Numbered from the stretch's first letter, positions 29,801 to 39,306 are shown. The stretch: DNA of 64,000 bases from Reichenbachiella carrageenanivorans (GCF_025639805.1 NZ_CP106735.1:248001-312000); one strand, 5' to 3'. Numbers and translations: made by a program. The notes: generated by a model not told the origin, from the sequence alone.

Positions 29801-31968
29801 ATTCAAATGTGAGTTTTTCAAACAATAATATCAGCGGTGCCTCTTATGGTTATCTGGTCTATTATGCAGACAATTCAAGTGATCCACTATTAATCGACGG
29901 AGGTGAAATCACCGAGTGTACCAAAGGTATAGAAGTAGACAATACAGATAGGTCTACGTTGTTTGCACCAGCTTATGTTACCGTGCAGAACGTCACCATC
30001 AGCGATTTTGATGGGCCAGATGCTGATTTGGCACAGCCCGACACGCAAGCAGGGATTTACGTGTTTGCCAAAGGCAGTTCTTCGGCCAGTACTATTGATG
30101 ATGTCACCATTATCATTGACAATGTAGACATCTCTGGTGTGGGCAACTCACAGACTGACTACTCCGCTATATACATGGCTGATTTTCAAGAAAACACAGG
30201 GCCTGGTGGATGGGACGGTACCGATGACGATGATATAGGCATCACTGCGACCATGACCAACAGCCATATCCACGACAACCTAAACCGTGGGGTGTATGTC
30301 CGTGGACGAAATGCGACCCTAGACATTACACAAAGCAACATCAGTGAAAATGGAGCAGACCCAGCCAGTGGCACGGGCGGACATAATATAGCCGCGAGAG
30401 CTTACGGTCAATGCACAGTCACCAACAGCTACTTTACCAGCCCAGGTACGCAAATAGGTGGTATTTTTGATGGTTTTCATTTAGAAGATGCCAATAGCTC
30501 CATCAGCATTTCCCTTTCATCATTCAATGAAAACGGCAATGGCACTATCTCCGACGGAGGCGGGATCGATCTTTCATTCAATTACTTCAACTCTATAGAT
30601 GAGAACGAAATAGCATTATGGGTGGGTGTAGACGACGACTTCACCCCATACTTTGCCAGCGGCACGGATACAGATCTGGTTACCGAAGGCTTTCAACCTG
30701 ACCTAAGTAGCCTATATATCACCACACTCGGAAGCCAAACCATGGGCACATCAAGAAAACAAGAAGCACATGATCTGATAGATGAAGGAGGTACACTGAA
30801 TGTAAACGATGGAGATTATACAGGCAGTCTCATATCTATTACCAAAAACTTAACGGTAATCTTGACAGGTACACCTGAGATAGATGACCTCACAGTCACA
30901 GGCAACAAAACCCTGACTATTCAAGGTGATCTACTCGTTCATGGCGATATTACACTGACCAATTCCTTTATTGACATTCAATCTGGTGCCATGTCTCTCG
31001 GCACATTGGCTGGAGACATTACAGAAAGTAGCACAGCTTACATCACAGGTACCGTGACTATGCAACCCGAAGTATATTCAACAGGCCCAATCATCAATAA
31101 TCTGGGGGTCAGCCTGTTTACTACTTCATCACTTGGCGAAGTTTCAATAACCCGCACAACGGGACCCAATGCAGTCGTAACGGGCTTGCCTGACAACTCT
31201 ATCGCCGCTGTGTGGGAGATCACCTCAACCACCGCACCAATAGGGGTTACAAACATCGAATTTAGCTGGTTCTCAGCATTCGACAACGGCTACACCAACA
31301 CGCAACTACAGAGTATGGGTATTTTCAGAGACCCTGGCTCAGGCTGGGTACAAATCGGAGGGTCCAATGACCTAAGCGGTTCTGACCCTAGGACTTTTAG
31401 CATAACTGGTTTAGATGATCTAGGCATGTGGACTTTTGCATCTGACGGCGCCGCCCTTCCTGTAGAGCTAGTTTCTTTCAAGGCCAAAAACGAATTAGAT
31501 CATGTATTACTCAATTGGCAAACGGCCTCAGAAATCAACCATGACTATTTTGAGATTCAAAGAAGCAGGGATAGAGAAAATTTCGAAGCCCTGGAAAAAG
31601 TCAGTTCTCACCACAACTCCACTACGCTACAAAACTATGAGAAGAAAGACTATAAGCCCCTATCGGGAAAATCGTACTATAGATTGAAAATGGTGGATTT
31701 CGATGGCCACACCGAGTACTCGCCCATCGTTTCGGTAAGCTTTTCCAATCAATCTTTGGTCTTGTTTCCTAATCCGACTTCCAAAACCTTGAATATTCAA
31801 TCAGACATTCAAGCCAGTAGCGTCGAAGCTTACAACACCAGCGGAAAAAGAACCCATCTGGCCATTCAAAACCAACAAATTGATGTTTCTTCCCTACAGC
31901 CTGGTATCTATATTTTGAAAATAATTTCAAATGTGGGAGTAACTCAATCCAAATTTATTAAAGAGTAA
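26833..31968 (+). CDS. Large T9SS type A beta-helix surface protein
   Basis: The 1711-residue protein has a signal peptide (core IILLIIGITPITLA, ending AQT). A first beta-helix domain runs from about 30-420 (motifs ITNTTMDNA, VTIRNSTFNN). A beta-rich linker follows, then a second module that begins near residue 750 (DNVYVDGTATDDTG) with a second right-handed beta-helix (about 870-1290). A fibronectin-like domain and a type A T9SS signal (LFPNPTSKTLNI, then PGIYILKI) end it. From about residue 970 onward it matches the truncated protein at the left edge. Such helices often bind or cleave polysaccharide, but I see no lyase active-site motif. Substrate and role are unknown. Confidence 0.88.
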   Translation: MSSKPLFTHFISIILLIIGITPITLAQTVHRYVEVGGVTSGDCENPNSPCTLDHAIFSANEGDVLILGEGTFPDDEIDIGVTLRGLGPDLTILNNLLISADNVTIENVQVTGGTSPGIDIRASNFTLRHAAVNGYARNIEVATLSLTDITVDNCNLNDATNTAFWVNNTGSIDGLTITNTTMDNASYGLYLQNDNGSNNAVTNVTIRNSTFNNNTRKGMYIEKLNNALFENISVVNSGTDATYAWNAGIDINLKSDTYTDITIRNSYISGCGSLGPNNAGTSEARRPVGMTIKARTDAPSYNAVPASLSNVTLDGVYIDGLVNDLRFGEVDKTDNNGVDMSTVTLQHCVFDQASGGYELINEENNGTLTADHNHWQGAATPNTATFSTASIDIDNGLVLTNPIVDENHITYATLTDAIAGTGNTIQHILAGTVSGTTTVTRALTLSFPGAGYLDSDSRVTFENLTVNGGNLTLAGDVAISGSLDLTNNLLVGDYNMVLEGTQTGSGSITANDAGGLVLVGSGDVTTLRTSGTFDRVVVNRAGADITLTADMQTEHLALEQGYIDASAFDMVMTGTPIHGSNDSYVKGTFSLVVAGANVNNQLIFPIGQTTYKQLLMKGVNQVVSETYDGIFNESDPDAAPTFAGTDPLDALANNAEWVITPSSPADVSNVSRVALTYDHREQVSDPTNLRVAHLQGADWVNLGGSGTSPILTPGTNHPNPITAGIASYHFTLGNEGGTNFTSSDNVYVDGTATDDTGAGTMGDPKKTVAAGYAMVADGTGTLRIATGTYAESLTVHKDIDIIGTGSPVLDEITLEVTGNTYTGITADVVNVSSPATIQEAIDLSADAGTVNVSSGVFAENLDINKNLTLNGANAGISGNGTRGNETIVDPASNDDVMTVGNFNVTIDGFQIGTNALSSNALTGITYSSLAGVSCTVQNNVIYANSSGISIYNTIGTTINVSDNLVNMLALEDPVNATNPSIGVLGHTFLNSNVSFSNNNISGASYGYLVYYADNSSDPLLIDGGEITECTKGIEVDNTDRSTLFAPAYVTVQNVTISDFDGPDADLAQPDTQAGIYVFAKGSSSASTIDDVTIIIDNVDISGVGNSQTDYSAIYMADFQENTGPGGWDGTDDDDIGITATMTNSHIHDNLNRGVYVRGRNATLDITQSNISENGADPASGTGGHNIAARAYGQCTVTNSYFTSPGTQIGGIFDGFHLEDANSSISISLSSFNENGNGTISDGGGIDLSFNYFNSIDENEIALWVGVDDDFTPYFASGTDTDLVTEGFQPDLSSLYITTLGSQTMGTSRKQEAHDLIDEGGTLNVNDGDYTGSLISITKNLTVILTGTPEIDDLTVTGNKTLTIQGDLLVHGDITLTNSFIDIQSGAMSLGTLAGDITESSTAYITGTVTMQPEVYSTGPIINNLGVSLFTTSSLGEVSITRTTGPNAVVTGLPDNSIAAVWEITSTTAPIGVTNIEFSWFSAFDNGYTNTQLQSMGIFRDPGSGWVQIGGSNDLSGSDPRTFSITGLDDLGMWTFASDGAALPVELVSFKAKNELDHVLLNWQTASEINHDYFEIQRSRDRENFEALEKVSSHHNSTTLQNYEKKDYKPLSGKSYYRLKMVDFDGHTEYSPIVSVSFSNQSLVLFPNPTSKTLNIQSDIQASSVEAYNTSGKRTHLAIQNQQIDVSSLQPGIYILKIISNVGVTQSKFIKE
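31516..31572 (+). repeat. 57-bp perfect identity shared with 25853-25909
   Basis: This is the second copy of the identical 57-bp block, inside the fibronectin-like module of the 1711-residue protein. It suggests recent recombination or gene conversion between neighbouring T9SS genes. Confidence 0.9.
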
Positions 31969-32025
31969 TTACCAATCAGAGTCACCTGACAAGGGATTCT
32001 AAGCGGCTCAGTGGTTGGACGAATG

Positions 32026-32057
32026 CTACTACTCATTGCTGTCGCAACGAGTAGTAG
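32026..32057. other. Intergenic hairpin without T tract
   Basis: CTACTACTC pairs perfectly with GAGTAGTAG, with an inner TTGC/GCAA stem and a TGTC loop. It follows the large T9SS gene by 57 bp. A run of A, not T, follows on the plus strand, so it is not a standard intrinsic terminator. It may protect the 3' end or block read-through. Confidence 0.5.
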
Positions 32058-32176
32058 AAAAAACAGAAGCCTTATCCCTTTTATTAAAATTCAAAGATTA
32101 GATTTTAATTATTTAATTTTAATCTTGTGACTTTATCCCAGAATTAATTTACTTGTATTTACCTAAAGTCTCCATC

Positions 32177-33733
32177 ATGACTACATTGCTAAAAAAGGCT
32201 GCGCTTCTTTTTATTTTATTTGTTCCATTGACTTTAAAAGGTACGGACTACTATCTAACAACTGGAGGCTCTAACGCTAATGATTGTTTGTTTGGAAATC
32301 CTTGTGCCACTTTATCATATATCATTGGTATCGCCAGTAACAACGATAAAATTTATATTGAAGGTGGTGATTACCCTGAAGCTCCTCTAACTATTAATAA
32401 AGAGGTTGACTTGATTCATAGTGGAGGTCCAGATGCTACTTTTGGCGTAGTCACCTTAAATGCAGATATCACCCTTACAGTTGGTCTAATCACTGCCGGA
32501 TTGGTATATGTGCAATCTACAGGAAGTATACAAGATGGTATTGACCTAGCATCATCAAGCATTATATATCTATATTCAGGTACTTATAATGAAGACCTGT
32601 CAATCACCAAAAACATATCACTTTCAAATGGAGGTGGTAGTAATGCAGATGTTACGGTCAACAATATATCCGTCAATGGTTTTACCCTAGGTTTTGACCT
32701 TGAAAGACTAACAGTAACCGGATCTGTAACACTTACCAATGGAATAATAGTAGTGGATCCAAACAGTAATGGCCTATTCCTAAGCAATACAGCATCAGAC
32801 ATCACAGAAACTTCCACGGCGTATGTCGAAGGCACTGTGACTATGGAACAGCGTGCCGTTGGTACTGGCACTTTCTCTTTTTTAGGAGTGGCAAATGCAG
32901 GAGGGAATGATTTGGGAAATGTAACTATCAGCAGGACCACCGGATCGAATGGTAGAGTGACTGGAGTTGTCAGTATGGATGAATCCATTGATTGTACCTG
33001 GCAAATCATTTCCGACAACCCACCCTCAATTCAAGTTCTTACCTTTCTATGGTTCTCCAATTGGGACAACGGAATTGCCAACCAGGCGGTCTTCAATGAT
33101 AGTGGTAGTGGATGGACTGAAATAGCCGACATTACAGATAGTAATACTGACCCCAGATTCATTTCCACGTCTGGAATTAACGCTTTTGGCGAGTTTACAA
33201 TAGCTGCAACTGGTGATGCCCTCCCCGTAGAACTCACCTCCTTCAAAGCCAGTAATCAACTAGATCATACTTTGCTGCAATGGCAAACGGCTTCAGAAAT
33301 CAATCACGATTATTTCGAAATCCAGAGAAGTGAAGACGGAGAAAAATTCGAGGCAATGGGTCGTATGAGTTCACATCATAATTCTTCCTCTATGAATAAC
33401 TACGAGTGGAAAGATTACCAACCTTTAGTGGGGAAATCCTATTATCGACTAAAAATGGTAGATTTTGATGGCTATACGGAATACTCGCCTACTGTTTCGG
33501 CAAGCTTATCAAATTCGCCTTTGGTTTTGCACCCTAACCCTACTTCACAATTTTTGAATATATCTTCAGCTATTGATGTCGCCAGCGTGGCCATTTACAA
33601 TACCAGTGGCCAACAATATAATTTGGCAGTAAAAAACCGACAGATTGATGTATCAACTTTACTTCCTGATATTTATATACTAAAAATAGTATTGAATGAA
33701 GAGGTTATTCAGACGAAGTTTATTAAAAACTAG
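32177..33733 (+). CDS. T9SS type A surface protein, short form
   Basis: The ATG at 32177 is preferred over 32153 because it opens the signal peptide (MTTLLKKAALLFILFVPLTL, then KG). The mature protein starts DYYLTTGG and has the same Cys-pair domain as the protein at 24755 (NDCLFGNPCATLS). A repetitive beta middle follows, then the WQTASEINHDYFEIQRS module and a type A T9SS domain (LHPNPTSQFLNI, then PDIYILKI). It is the third member of the same-strand T9SS series here. The role is unknown, probably surface-exposed or secreted. Confidence 0.88.
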   Translation: MTTLLKKAALLFILFVPLTLKGTDYYLTTGGSNANDCLFGNPCATLSYIIGIASNNDKIYIEGGDYPEAPLTINKEVDLIHSGGPDATFGVVTLNADITLTVGLITAGLVYVQSTGSIQDGIDLASSSIIYLYSGTYNEDLSITKNISLSNGGGSNADVTVNNISVNGFTLGFDLERLTVTGSVTLTNGIIVVDPNSNGLFLSNTASDITETSTAYVEGTVTMEQRAVGTGTFSFLGVANAGGNDLGNVTISRTTGSNGRVTGVVSMDESIDCTWQIISDNPPSIQVLTFLWFSNWDNGIANQAVFNDSGSGWTEIADITDSNTDPRFISTSGINAFGEFTIAATGDALPVELTSFKASNQLDHTLLQWQTASEINHDYFEIQRSEDGEKFEAMGRMSSHHNSSSMNNYEWKDYQPLVGKSYYRLKMVDFDGYTEYSPTVSASLSNSPLVLHPNPTSQFLNISSAIDVASVAIYNTSGQQYNLAVKNRQIDVSTLLPDIYILKIVLNEEVIQTKFIKN

Positions 33734-33824
33734 CACGTCATTACCCGATACAACGGCAGGGAGCAGTCGGATAATCTACCAGAAAAACCTCTGCGCTATT
33801 CGAGAAGTTTGCCTCACGAATCAG

Positions 33825-33849
33825 ATTGCCCAGCGTGAAGCTGGGCAAT
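33825..33849. other. Perfect intergenic hairpin
   Basis: A 10-bp perfect stem (ATTGCCCAGC / GCTGGGCAAT) with loop GTGAA lies about 90 bp after the T9SS gene. No T run follows, so terminator function is uncertain. Confidence 0.5.
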
Positions 33850-33942
33850 AGTTATCCCACCTTCACGCCAATCAGAATTATCTAACAAGGAATACTGATT
33901 GTTTAGAGTGGAGTAGTCAAGAGTTTTTTTTTAAAGCTTCCC

Positions 33943-33974
33943 GTTTTCGCCATCAACCATTCCTACTACATTTG
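33943..33974 (+). promoter_or_regulatory. Candidate promoter of pyrD
   Basis: TACATTTG at 33967-33974 fits the Bacteroidota -7 box TAnnTTTG. A T-rich GTTTT sits at the right distance for the -33 box (33943-33947). The start codon is 20 bp further on. Confidence 0.45.
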
Positions 33975-33993
33975 CAGCTTATTGATTTCAACT

Positions 33994-35022
33994 ATGTACA
34001 AACTGCTCATCCGTCCTTTTTTATTCCTGTTTCAGCCAGAAAACGCCCATCACCTCACCTTTTTTATGATGAGGGTGATCAACACGCTTCCTTTGGGTCG
34101 TTTTCTGTTTTCATTGGCATATAGCCAAAAGAATAAGGGACAAGCTACGGAACTGTTTGGGTTAAAATTCCCTAACAAAGTAGGACTAGCAGCTGGCTTA
34201 GACAAGAACGCCGAAGCCATTGACATGTTTGCTGCGATGGGATTTGGATTTGTAGAAATCGGAACGGTCACACCTAAACCTCAACCTGGCAACCCTCAAC
34301 CAAGGCTATTTAGACTAAAAAAAGATCAAGCACTAATCAACCGAATGGGATTCAACAACGACGGCGTGGATGTCATTAAAAAAAGATTAGCCAAAAGAAA
34401 ATCTAACATCCTCGTGGGCGGCAATATTGGAAAAAACAAGATTACGCCTAATGAAGAAGCCGTCACGGACTATATTATTTGTTTCAATGAGCTCTTCGAC
34501 GTAGTAGACTATTTTGTGGTCAATGTAAGCTCGCCCAACACCCCTGGACTTCGAGAGTTACAAGAGAAAAAGCCACTATCCAACATCCTCAACACCCTAA
34601 TGACGGAGAACAAAAAACGTCCAACGACCAAGCCAATTCTCTTGAAAATAGCACCAGACTTGACCGAAGAGCAACTGATAGACATCATAGAAATTGTAAA
34701 CGAAACCAAAATAGATGGTGTGATCGCTACCAATACCACCATCGACCGATCAGGCTTAAAGACCTCATCTACCGAAGTGGAAACCATAGGTGCAGGCGGT
34801 CTGAGTGGCAAACCTGTACAAGCCAAATCCACCGAGGTGATCCGTTTTCTTCAAGAAAAGTCGAATGGCGCATTCCCAATCATCGGAGTGGGAGGAATAA
34901 ACTCAGGCAAATCAGCGTTAGAGAAAATGAATGCAGGAGCCAGTTTGGTACAAGTGTATAGTGGATTTATTTATGAAGGGCCTGCACTGATCTCTGCAAT
35001 CAACAAATCCCTGTCTAAATAA
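33994..35022 (+). CDS. pyrD: Dihydroorotate dehydrogenase (quinone), class 2
   Basis: It oxidises dihydroorotate to orotate in pyrimidine synthesis and passes electrons to membrane quinone. The N-terminal helix ([20 protein letters not shown]) is the membrane-associating feature of class 2 enzymes. FMN-barrel motifs follow: [41 protein letters not shown], the catalytic Ser loop [12 protein letters not shown] and the phosphate loop GVGGINSG. I take the ATG at 33994 rather than the TTG at 33982. The length (342 residues) is normal. Confidence 0.96.
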   Translation: MYKLLIRPFLFLFQPENAHHLTFFMMRVINTLPLGRFLFSLAYSQKNKGQATELFGLKFPNKVGLAAGLDKNAEAIDMFAAMGFGFVEIGTVTPKPQPGNPQPRLFRLKKDQALINRMGFNNDGVDVIKKRLAKRKSNILVGGNIGKNKITPNEEAVTDYIICFNELFDVVDYFVVNVSSPNTPGLRELQEKKPLSNILNTLMTENKKRPTTKPILLKIAPDLTEEQLIDIIEIVNETKIDGVIATNTTIDRSGLKTSSTEVETIGAGGLSGKPVQAKSTEVIRFLQEKSNGAFPIIGVGGINSGKSALEKMNAGASLVQVYSGFIYEGPALISAINKSLSK

Positions 35023-35089
35023 CTGATCCATTGCGCAGGGGTTAATATTTGTACCCATTTTGATTAATTTACATTTCAAATCCACATCA

Positions 35090-37639
35090 ATGGCCAAGAA
35101 TACTTTCAGGAATACTACCAAAGAGAAAAGACAGTTTAAGTTGCCCACTATTTCAATCGGCTTTTTGAGCGACAGACGTTTTCAATTATCACTCGGCTTT
35201 CTTACACTTATCTCTAGCTTGTTCCTGCTTACTGCTTTTATCTCCTACCTGTTCACAGGGCAAGCAGATCAAAGCCTCATGGGCAATATTGCTGACACTG
35301 GGCTAAAGGCTTCTGGTCAGGAGGCCGAAAACTGGCTAGGGTTATTTGGTGCCTTTACGGCCCATTACTTTATCTATCAGTTTTTTGGCATTGCTTCCTT
35401 TTTGATCCCTCCATTTTTTTTCTTGATTGGGTATAAAATTGTTTTTGACCGCGAGATACTTCCCATTTCCAAATCTTTTTGGTTTACCTTATTCTTTCTT
35501 CTCTGGGTAAGCATTTTCATTGGCTATTTCATGATCAACTCTGAGCGTATCAACATCTGGGGATTCCTCGGTGGTGCCACAGGTTTCGAATTAGCCATCT
35601 TACTAGACAGTCTTATGGGCTGGGGTACTCTCCTGTTTTTACTATTTGCCTTAGCTGTATTCTCTGTATACTTCTTCAATATCACTCAAATGGTAGGTCT
35701 AGGGGGATTACCGTCTTTAGACAGCCGATTGGATCAAATAGCCAATGAAGAAGTAGAGGCAAGTGAAGGATCGGATGAAACAGCAGAGGGAGAGCAAATG
35801 GAAAGAATATTCAAAAAACCTAAAGAAGAGGGCGACGATTCTGAAACCATAGCTGCAGTAGTAGAAGCAATCAAAGAAGAAGTAGAAAAAGAAGAAGCCC
35901 AAGCCCAATCGCAAGCAGCCGAAGATGTAGAAGAATGGACGGTAGACATCAAAAAACCAACCTCAAAAAAACAAGACAAACCCGAACTGGTACTGAATGT
36001 AGAAGAGCCTGCAGCTCCATTGGTAGAAAACAAAATAGTAACCCCAATAGAAGCAACAGATGATGATCTCGCACTTCAAGTAGAAAAACCCGCCAACAAA
36101 GAGCAAGTAACTACGCAACTAGAAAACTATGACCCCACCCTAGATCTAGCTAAGTATGTCTACCCCACTCCAGACCTACTCATCGACTATCCCGAAAAAA
36201 ATGTACAGGTATCCAAAGAAGAGCTAGAACAGAACAAAGACAATATTGTAGCTACACTGATCAACTTCAAAATTGGTATTTCTAGTATCAAGGCGACCAT
36301 AGGCCCTACCGTTACCCTATATGAAATCGTTCCCGAAGCTGGGGTGAAAATATCCAAGATCAAAAATCTGGAAGATGACATTGCGCTCAGTTTGGCTGCG
36401 CTAGGCATCAGGATCATTGCGCCTATTCCTGGCAAAGGTACTATTGGTATAGAAGTACCAAATAAGAACCGTGAGATGGTGGATGTAAAATCGATCCTAA
36501 CCACCGACAAGTTTATGAAGAGCACCTATGAGCTGCCCATTGTACTTGGAAAAACCATATCCAACGAAGTCTTTGTGACCGACTTAGCAAAAATGCCTCA
36601 CCTGCTCATGGCAGGAGCTACAGGGCAAGGTAAATCTGTAGGACTGAATATCCTTTTGACCTCTTTGATTTACAAAAAACATCCGTCGCAATTAAAATTT
36701 GTACTGGTAGATCCTAAAAAAGTTGAATTGACCTTATTCAATAAAATCGAGAAGCACTTCCTAGCCATGCTACCAGGCACCGACGAAGCAATTATTACCG
36801 ATACCAAAAAGGTGATTCATACACTCAATTCGCTCTGTATAGAAATGGACAATCGCTACGACATGCTGAAAAATGCAGGCTGTAGAAATCTAAAAGAATA
36901 CAATAAGAAATTTGTAGAGCGTAAGCTGAACCCTAACAAAGGGCATAAGTTCTTGCCCTACATCGTCTTGGTCATCGACGAGTTGGCCGATTTGATGATG
37001 ACTGCAGGCAAGGAAGTGGAAACACCAATTGCCCGATTGGCTCAGCTAGCTCGTGCGATTGGTATTCACTTGGTAGTAGCTACTCAGCGCCCATCTGTAA
37101 ACGTTATTACAGGTGTAATCAAAGCCAACTTCCCCGCAAGACTTTCTTTTAGAGTAACCTCAAAGATTGACTCTCGCACGATTCTCGATGCTGGTGGTGC
37201 AGAACAACTCGTAGGCATGGGAGACATGCTCCTATCACTCGGCTCTGACATCATTCGACTACAGTGTGGATTTGTAGATACACCAGAAGTAGATCGTATC
37301 TGTGAGTTTGTAGGTGATCAGCAAGGTTATGATTCAGCCTATTTACTGCCTGAATTTGTAGGCGAAGACGGAGAAAGTGGTGGCCTTGGTGAAGCTGACC
37401 TCAAAGACAGAGATGTACTTTTCGAAGATGCAGCAAGATTGATCGTAATGCACCAGCAAGGCAGTACATCGTTGGTACAGAGAAAACTAAAGCTTGGCTA
37501 CAACAGAGCAGGAAGATTGATAGACCAGCTCGAAGCTGCTGGTATAGTAGGATCATTCGAAGGCAGTAAGGCACGTGAAGTCTTGGTACCCGACGAACAA
37601 TCACTAGAACTTATCCTCAACGAACTCAACGGTCTTTAA
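35090..37639 (+). CDS. ftsK: DNA translocase FtsK
   Basis: The ATG at 35090 (MAKNTFRN) is preferred to the upstream TTG frame start at 35060. The 849-residue protein has about four N-terminal membrane segments and an acidic/Lys-rich low-complexity linker (about 210-340). The motor has Walker A GATGQGKS near residue 509, Walker B VLVIDELADLM and the ATQRPSVNVITG segment. A C-terminal gamma winged helix reads KOPS-like sites (RAGRLIDQLEAAGIVG). It pumps DNA at the septum and activates XerCD at dif. The lolA gene follows 81 bp later, a frequent order in Bacteroidota. Confidence 0.96.
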   Translation: MAKNTFRNTTKEKRQFKLPTISIGFLSDRRFQLSLGFLTLISSLFLLTAFISYLFTGQADQSLMGNIADTGLKASGQEAENWLGLFGAFTAHYFIYQFFGIASFLIPPFFFLIGYKIVFDREILPISKSFWFTLFFLLWVSIFIGYFMINSERINIWGFLGGATGFELAILLDSLMGWGTLLFLLFALAVFSVYFFNITQMVGLGGLPSLDSRLDQIANEEVEASEGSDETAEGEQMERIFKKPKEEGDDSETIAAVVEAIKEEVEKEEAQAQSQAAEDVEEWTVDIKKPTSKKQDKPELVLNVEEPAAPLVENKIVTPIEATDDDLALQVEKPANKEQVTTQLENYDPTLDLAKYVYPTPDLLIDYPEKNVQVSKEELEQNKDNIVATLINFKIGISSIKATIGPTVTLYEIVPEAGVKISKIKNLEDDIALSLAALGIRIIAPIPGKGTIGIEVPNKNREMVDVKSILTTDKFMKSTYELPIVLGKTISNEVFVTDLAKMPHLLMAGATGQGKSVGLNILLTSLIYKKHPSQLKFVLVDPKKVELTLFNKIEKHFLAMLPGTDEAIITDTKKVIHTLNSLCIEMDNRYDMLKNAGCRNLKEYNKKFVERKLNPNKGHKFLPYIVLVIDELADLMMTAGKEVETPIARLAQLARAIGIHLVVATQRPSVNVITGVIKANFPARLSFRVTSKIDSRTILDAGGAEQLVGMGDMLLSLGSDIIRLQCGFVDTPEVDRICEFVGDQQGYDSAYLLPEFVGEDGESGGLGEADLKDRDVLFEDAARLIVMHQQGSTSLVQRKLKLGYNRAGRLIDQLEAAGIVGSFEGSKAREVLVPDEQSLELILNELNGL

Positions 37640-37657
37640 CGAAATAAATTAACTAAT

Positions 37658-37665
37658 TATATTTG
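37658..37665 (+). promoter_or_regulatory. Candidate -7 box for lolA
   Basis: TATATTTG fits TAnnTTTG and lies 56 bp before the lolA start. The -33 element is weak (CTTTAA near 37634), so lolA may be expressed both alone and by read-through from ftsK. Confidence 0.35.
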
Positions 37666-37720
37666 GCATGAAATGTGCAAATTGCCCACCCGTATTCAAC
37701 CATTAATAAAATAAAAGCTT

Positions 37721-38359
37721 ATGAAGTCAATTCAATTCCTATTTATACTCAGCATCGCAGTACTCTCCCAAGCCATCGCTCAAAAAGACCCTGCAGCCAA
37801 AGAAATACTAGACGCCATGAGCGCAAAATATCAGAAAATACCTGCCTTTAGAGCAGAGTTTTCTTATACCATGGAGGACGAAGGAGATGAAATAGACGAA
37901 GGGTTTAGAGGCACCATACTCGTAAAAGGAAATAAGTATATGCTCATCATGGACGAGCAGCAAGTGACTTTCGACGGTACTAGTATCTACACTTACTTGA
38001 AAGAAGAAAATGAAATGACCATCGCGTCATACGATCCTGAAGAAGAAGAAATTTCACTTTCAAACATCTTCAACATCTACAAGACTGGCTTCAAATACGT
38101 GTACACCGAGTCTAGAAACAATGGCTCCATAGACGTGATCGACTTGGTTCCTGAAGATCGTGAAAAGGATTATTTCAAAATAAGAATGGAAATTTCTACT
38201 ACCGACCAATCACTCAAAAGCTTCAAAGTATTTGACAAGTCTGGCAGCAGATACCTCTATAAGGTCTTGAGCTTCAAAGAAGATGCAAGCATCACCGACC
38301 AAACATTTGCCTACGACAAATCTAAATATGTAGGCACCGAGGTGATCGATTTTAGGTAA
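37721..38359 (+). CDS. lolA: LolA-like outer-membrane lipoprotein carrier
   Basis: The 212-residue protein has a signal peptide (core FLFILSIAVLS, ending AIAQ). It has the single-domain LolA fold: helix AAKEILDAMSAKYQKIPAFRAEFSYTM, then antiparallel strands (GTILVKGNKYMLIMDEQQVTFDG, SIYTYLKEENEMTI). It ferries lipoproteins across the periplasm. The position after ftsK is a common arrangement in this phylum. A terminator follows. Confidence 0.88.
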   Translation: MKSIQFLFILSIAVLSQAIAQKDPAAKEILDAMSAKYQKIPAFRAEFSYTMEDEGDEIDEGFRGTILVKGNKYMLIMDEQQVTFDGTSIYTYLKEENEMTIASYDPEEEEISLSNIFNIYKTGFKYVYTESRNNGSIDVIDLVPEDREKDYFKIRMEISTTDQSLKSFKVFDKSGSRYLYKVLSFKEDASITDQTFAYDKSKYVGTEVIDFR

Positions 38360-38389
38360 TCATTACACTCAAAGAAATGACCACAAAAG

Positions 38390-38433
38390 AGGCTGTATCA
38401 AAACAATTAGGACTTTTGAAACAGCCTTTTTTT
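38390..38433 (+). terminator. Intrinsic terminator after lolA
   Basis: Stem AGGCTGT-A-TCAAAA pairs with TTTTGA-A-ACAGCCT (one A-A mismatch) and is followed by seven T. It closes the ftsK-lolA unit. Confidence 0.88.
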
Positions 38434-38452
38434 ATGTTTAAATAAAAAACAC

Positions 38453-39205
38453 ATGTGTCTCATTCTCTTTGCTTGGAAAAAACATCCCAAATATAACTTA
38501 GTACTCTCTGCTAATAGAGATGAATTTTACAACCGTCCTACGCAGCCAGCTCAGGTCTGGCCAGCACACCCTTCGCTGATCGCAGGCAAAGACCTAACGG
38601 CAGGAGGCACTTGGATGGGCATTACTCAGTCAGGGCGATTTGCCGCACTCACTAACTATCGCGATCCCAAACACATCAACCCCCAAGCTCCCAGTCGCGG
38701 ATCGCTCACCAAAGATTTCCTCATAACCAACAGCGAGCCAGAAGAGTACTTGCATAAAATCAAATCTTCTAACATCCCATACAATGGTTTCAATTTGCTT
38801 GTGGGCGATCAGGATAACTTGTGGTATTACAACAACATAAACCACGAAATAATATCGCTACCCTCAGGTATCTATGGACTTAGCAACGCCCTACTCAATG
38901 AGCCTTGGCCAAAAGTAAAAGTTGGAAAAGAACGCTTAGGTCACATACTATCTAATGAAAATCTATCAACAAAAGATCTCTTGACCTTAGTGCAAGACCA
39001 AACCATCGCCCCAGATCACCTGCTACCTCAAACGGGGATACCCATCGAATGGGAACGTGCCTTATCTGCAATGTATATTACCACTCCTGACTATGGTACC
39101 CGGTGCTCTACGGCGCTGATAAAAGACAAAACACAGACACACTTTTCCGAGCACTCCCACGCTCATCTAGGACAAAAAGAAGATCAAGTAGACTTTATCC
39201 TTTAA
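38453..39205 (+). CDS. NRDE family protein (TANGO2-like)
   Basis: The 250-residue protein starts MCLILFAW and contains the name-giving motif SANRDEFYNRP. AGGTWMGITQSGRFAALTNYR and the C-terminal TRCSTALIKD follow, all typical of the TANGO2/NRDE family. The N-terminal Cys2 suggests an Ntn-hydrolase-like fold. The biochemical role in bacteria is not settled. The gene stands alone between two transcription units. Confidence 0.9.
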   Translation: MCLILFAWKKHPKYNLVLSANRDEFYNRPTQPAQVWPAHPSLIAGKDLTAGGTWMGITQSGRFAALTNYRDPKHINPQAPSRGSLTKDFLITNSEPEEYLHKIKSSNIPYNGFNLLVGDQDNLWYYNNINHEIISLPSGIYGLSNALLNEPWPKVKVGKERLGHILSNENLSTKDLLTLVQDQTIAPDHLLPQTGIPIEWERALSAMYITTPDYGTRCSTALIKDKTQTHFSEHSHAHLGQKEDQVDFIL

Positions 39206-39306
39206 TCCCTATTACAAAAAGCATCAATATACCTAACGATACGGATTGAAGCCCCTTCTGTACGGTTCTAATTTTATTCCAAAAACAATCAAAACTTGGA
39301 ACTATT

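Noticed and set aside
32026..32057. Hairpin as intrinsic terminator of the large T9SS gene
   Set aside because: A strong stem exists but an A run, not a T run, follows on the transcribed strand.
24181..34000. Mobile genomic island bounded by attachment sites
   Set aside because: The xerD piece is a dead fragment and I found no tRNA, flanking direct repeats, transposase or second integrase.
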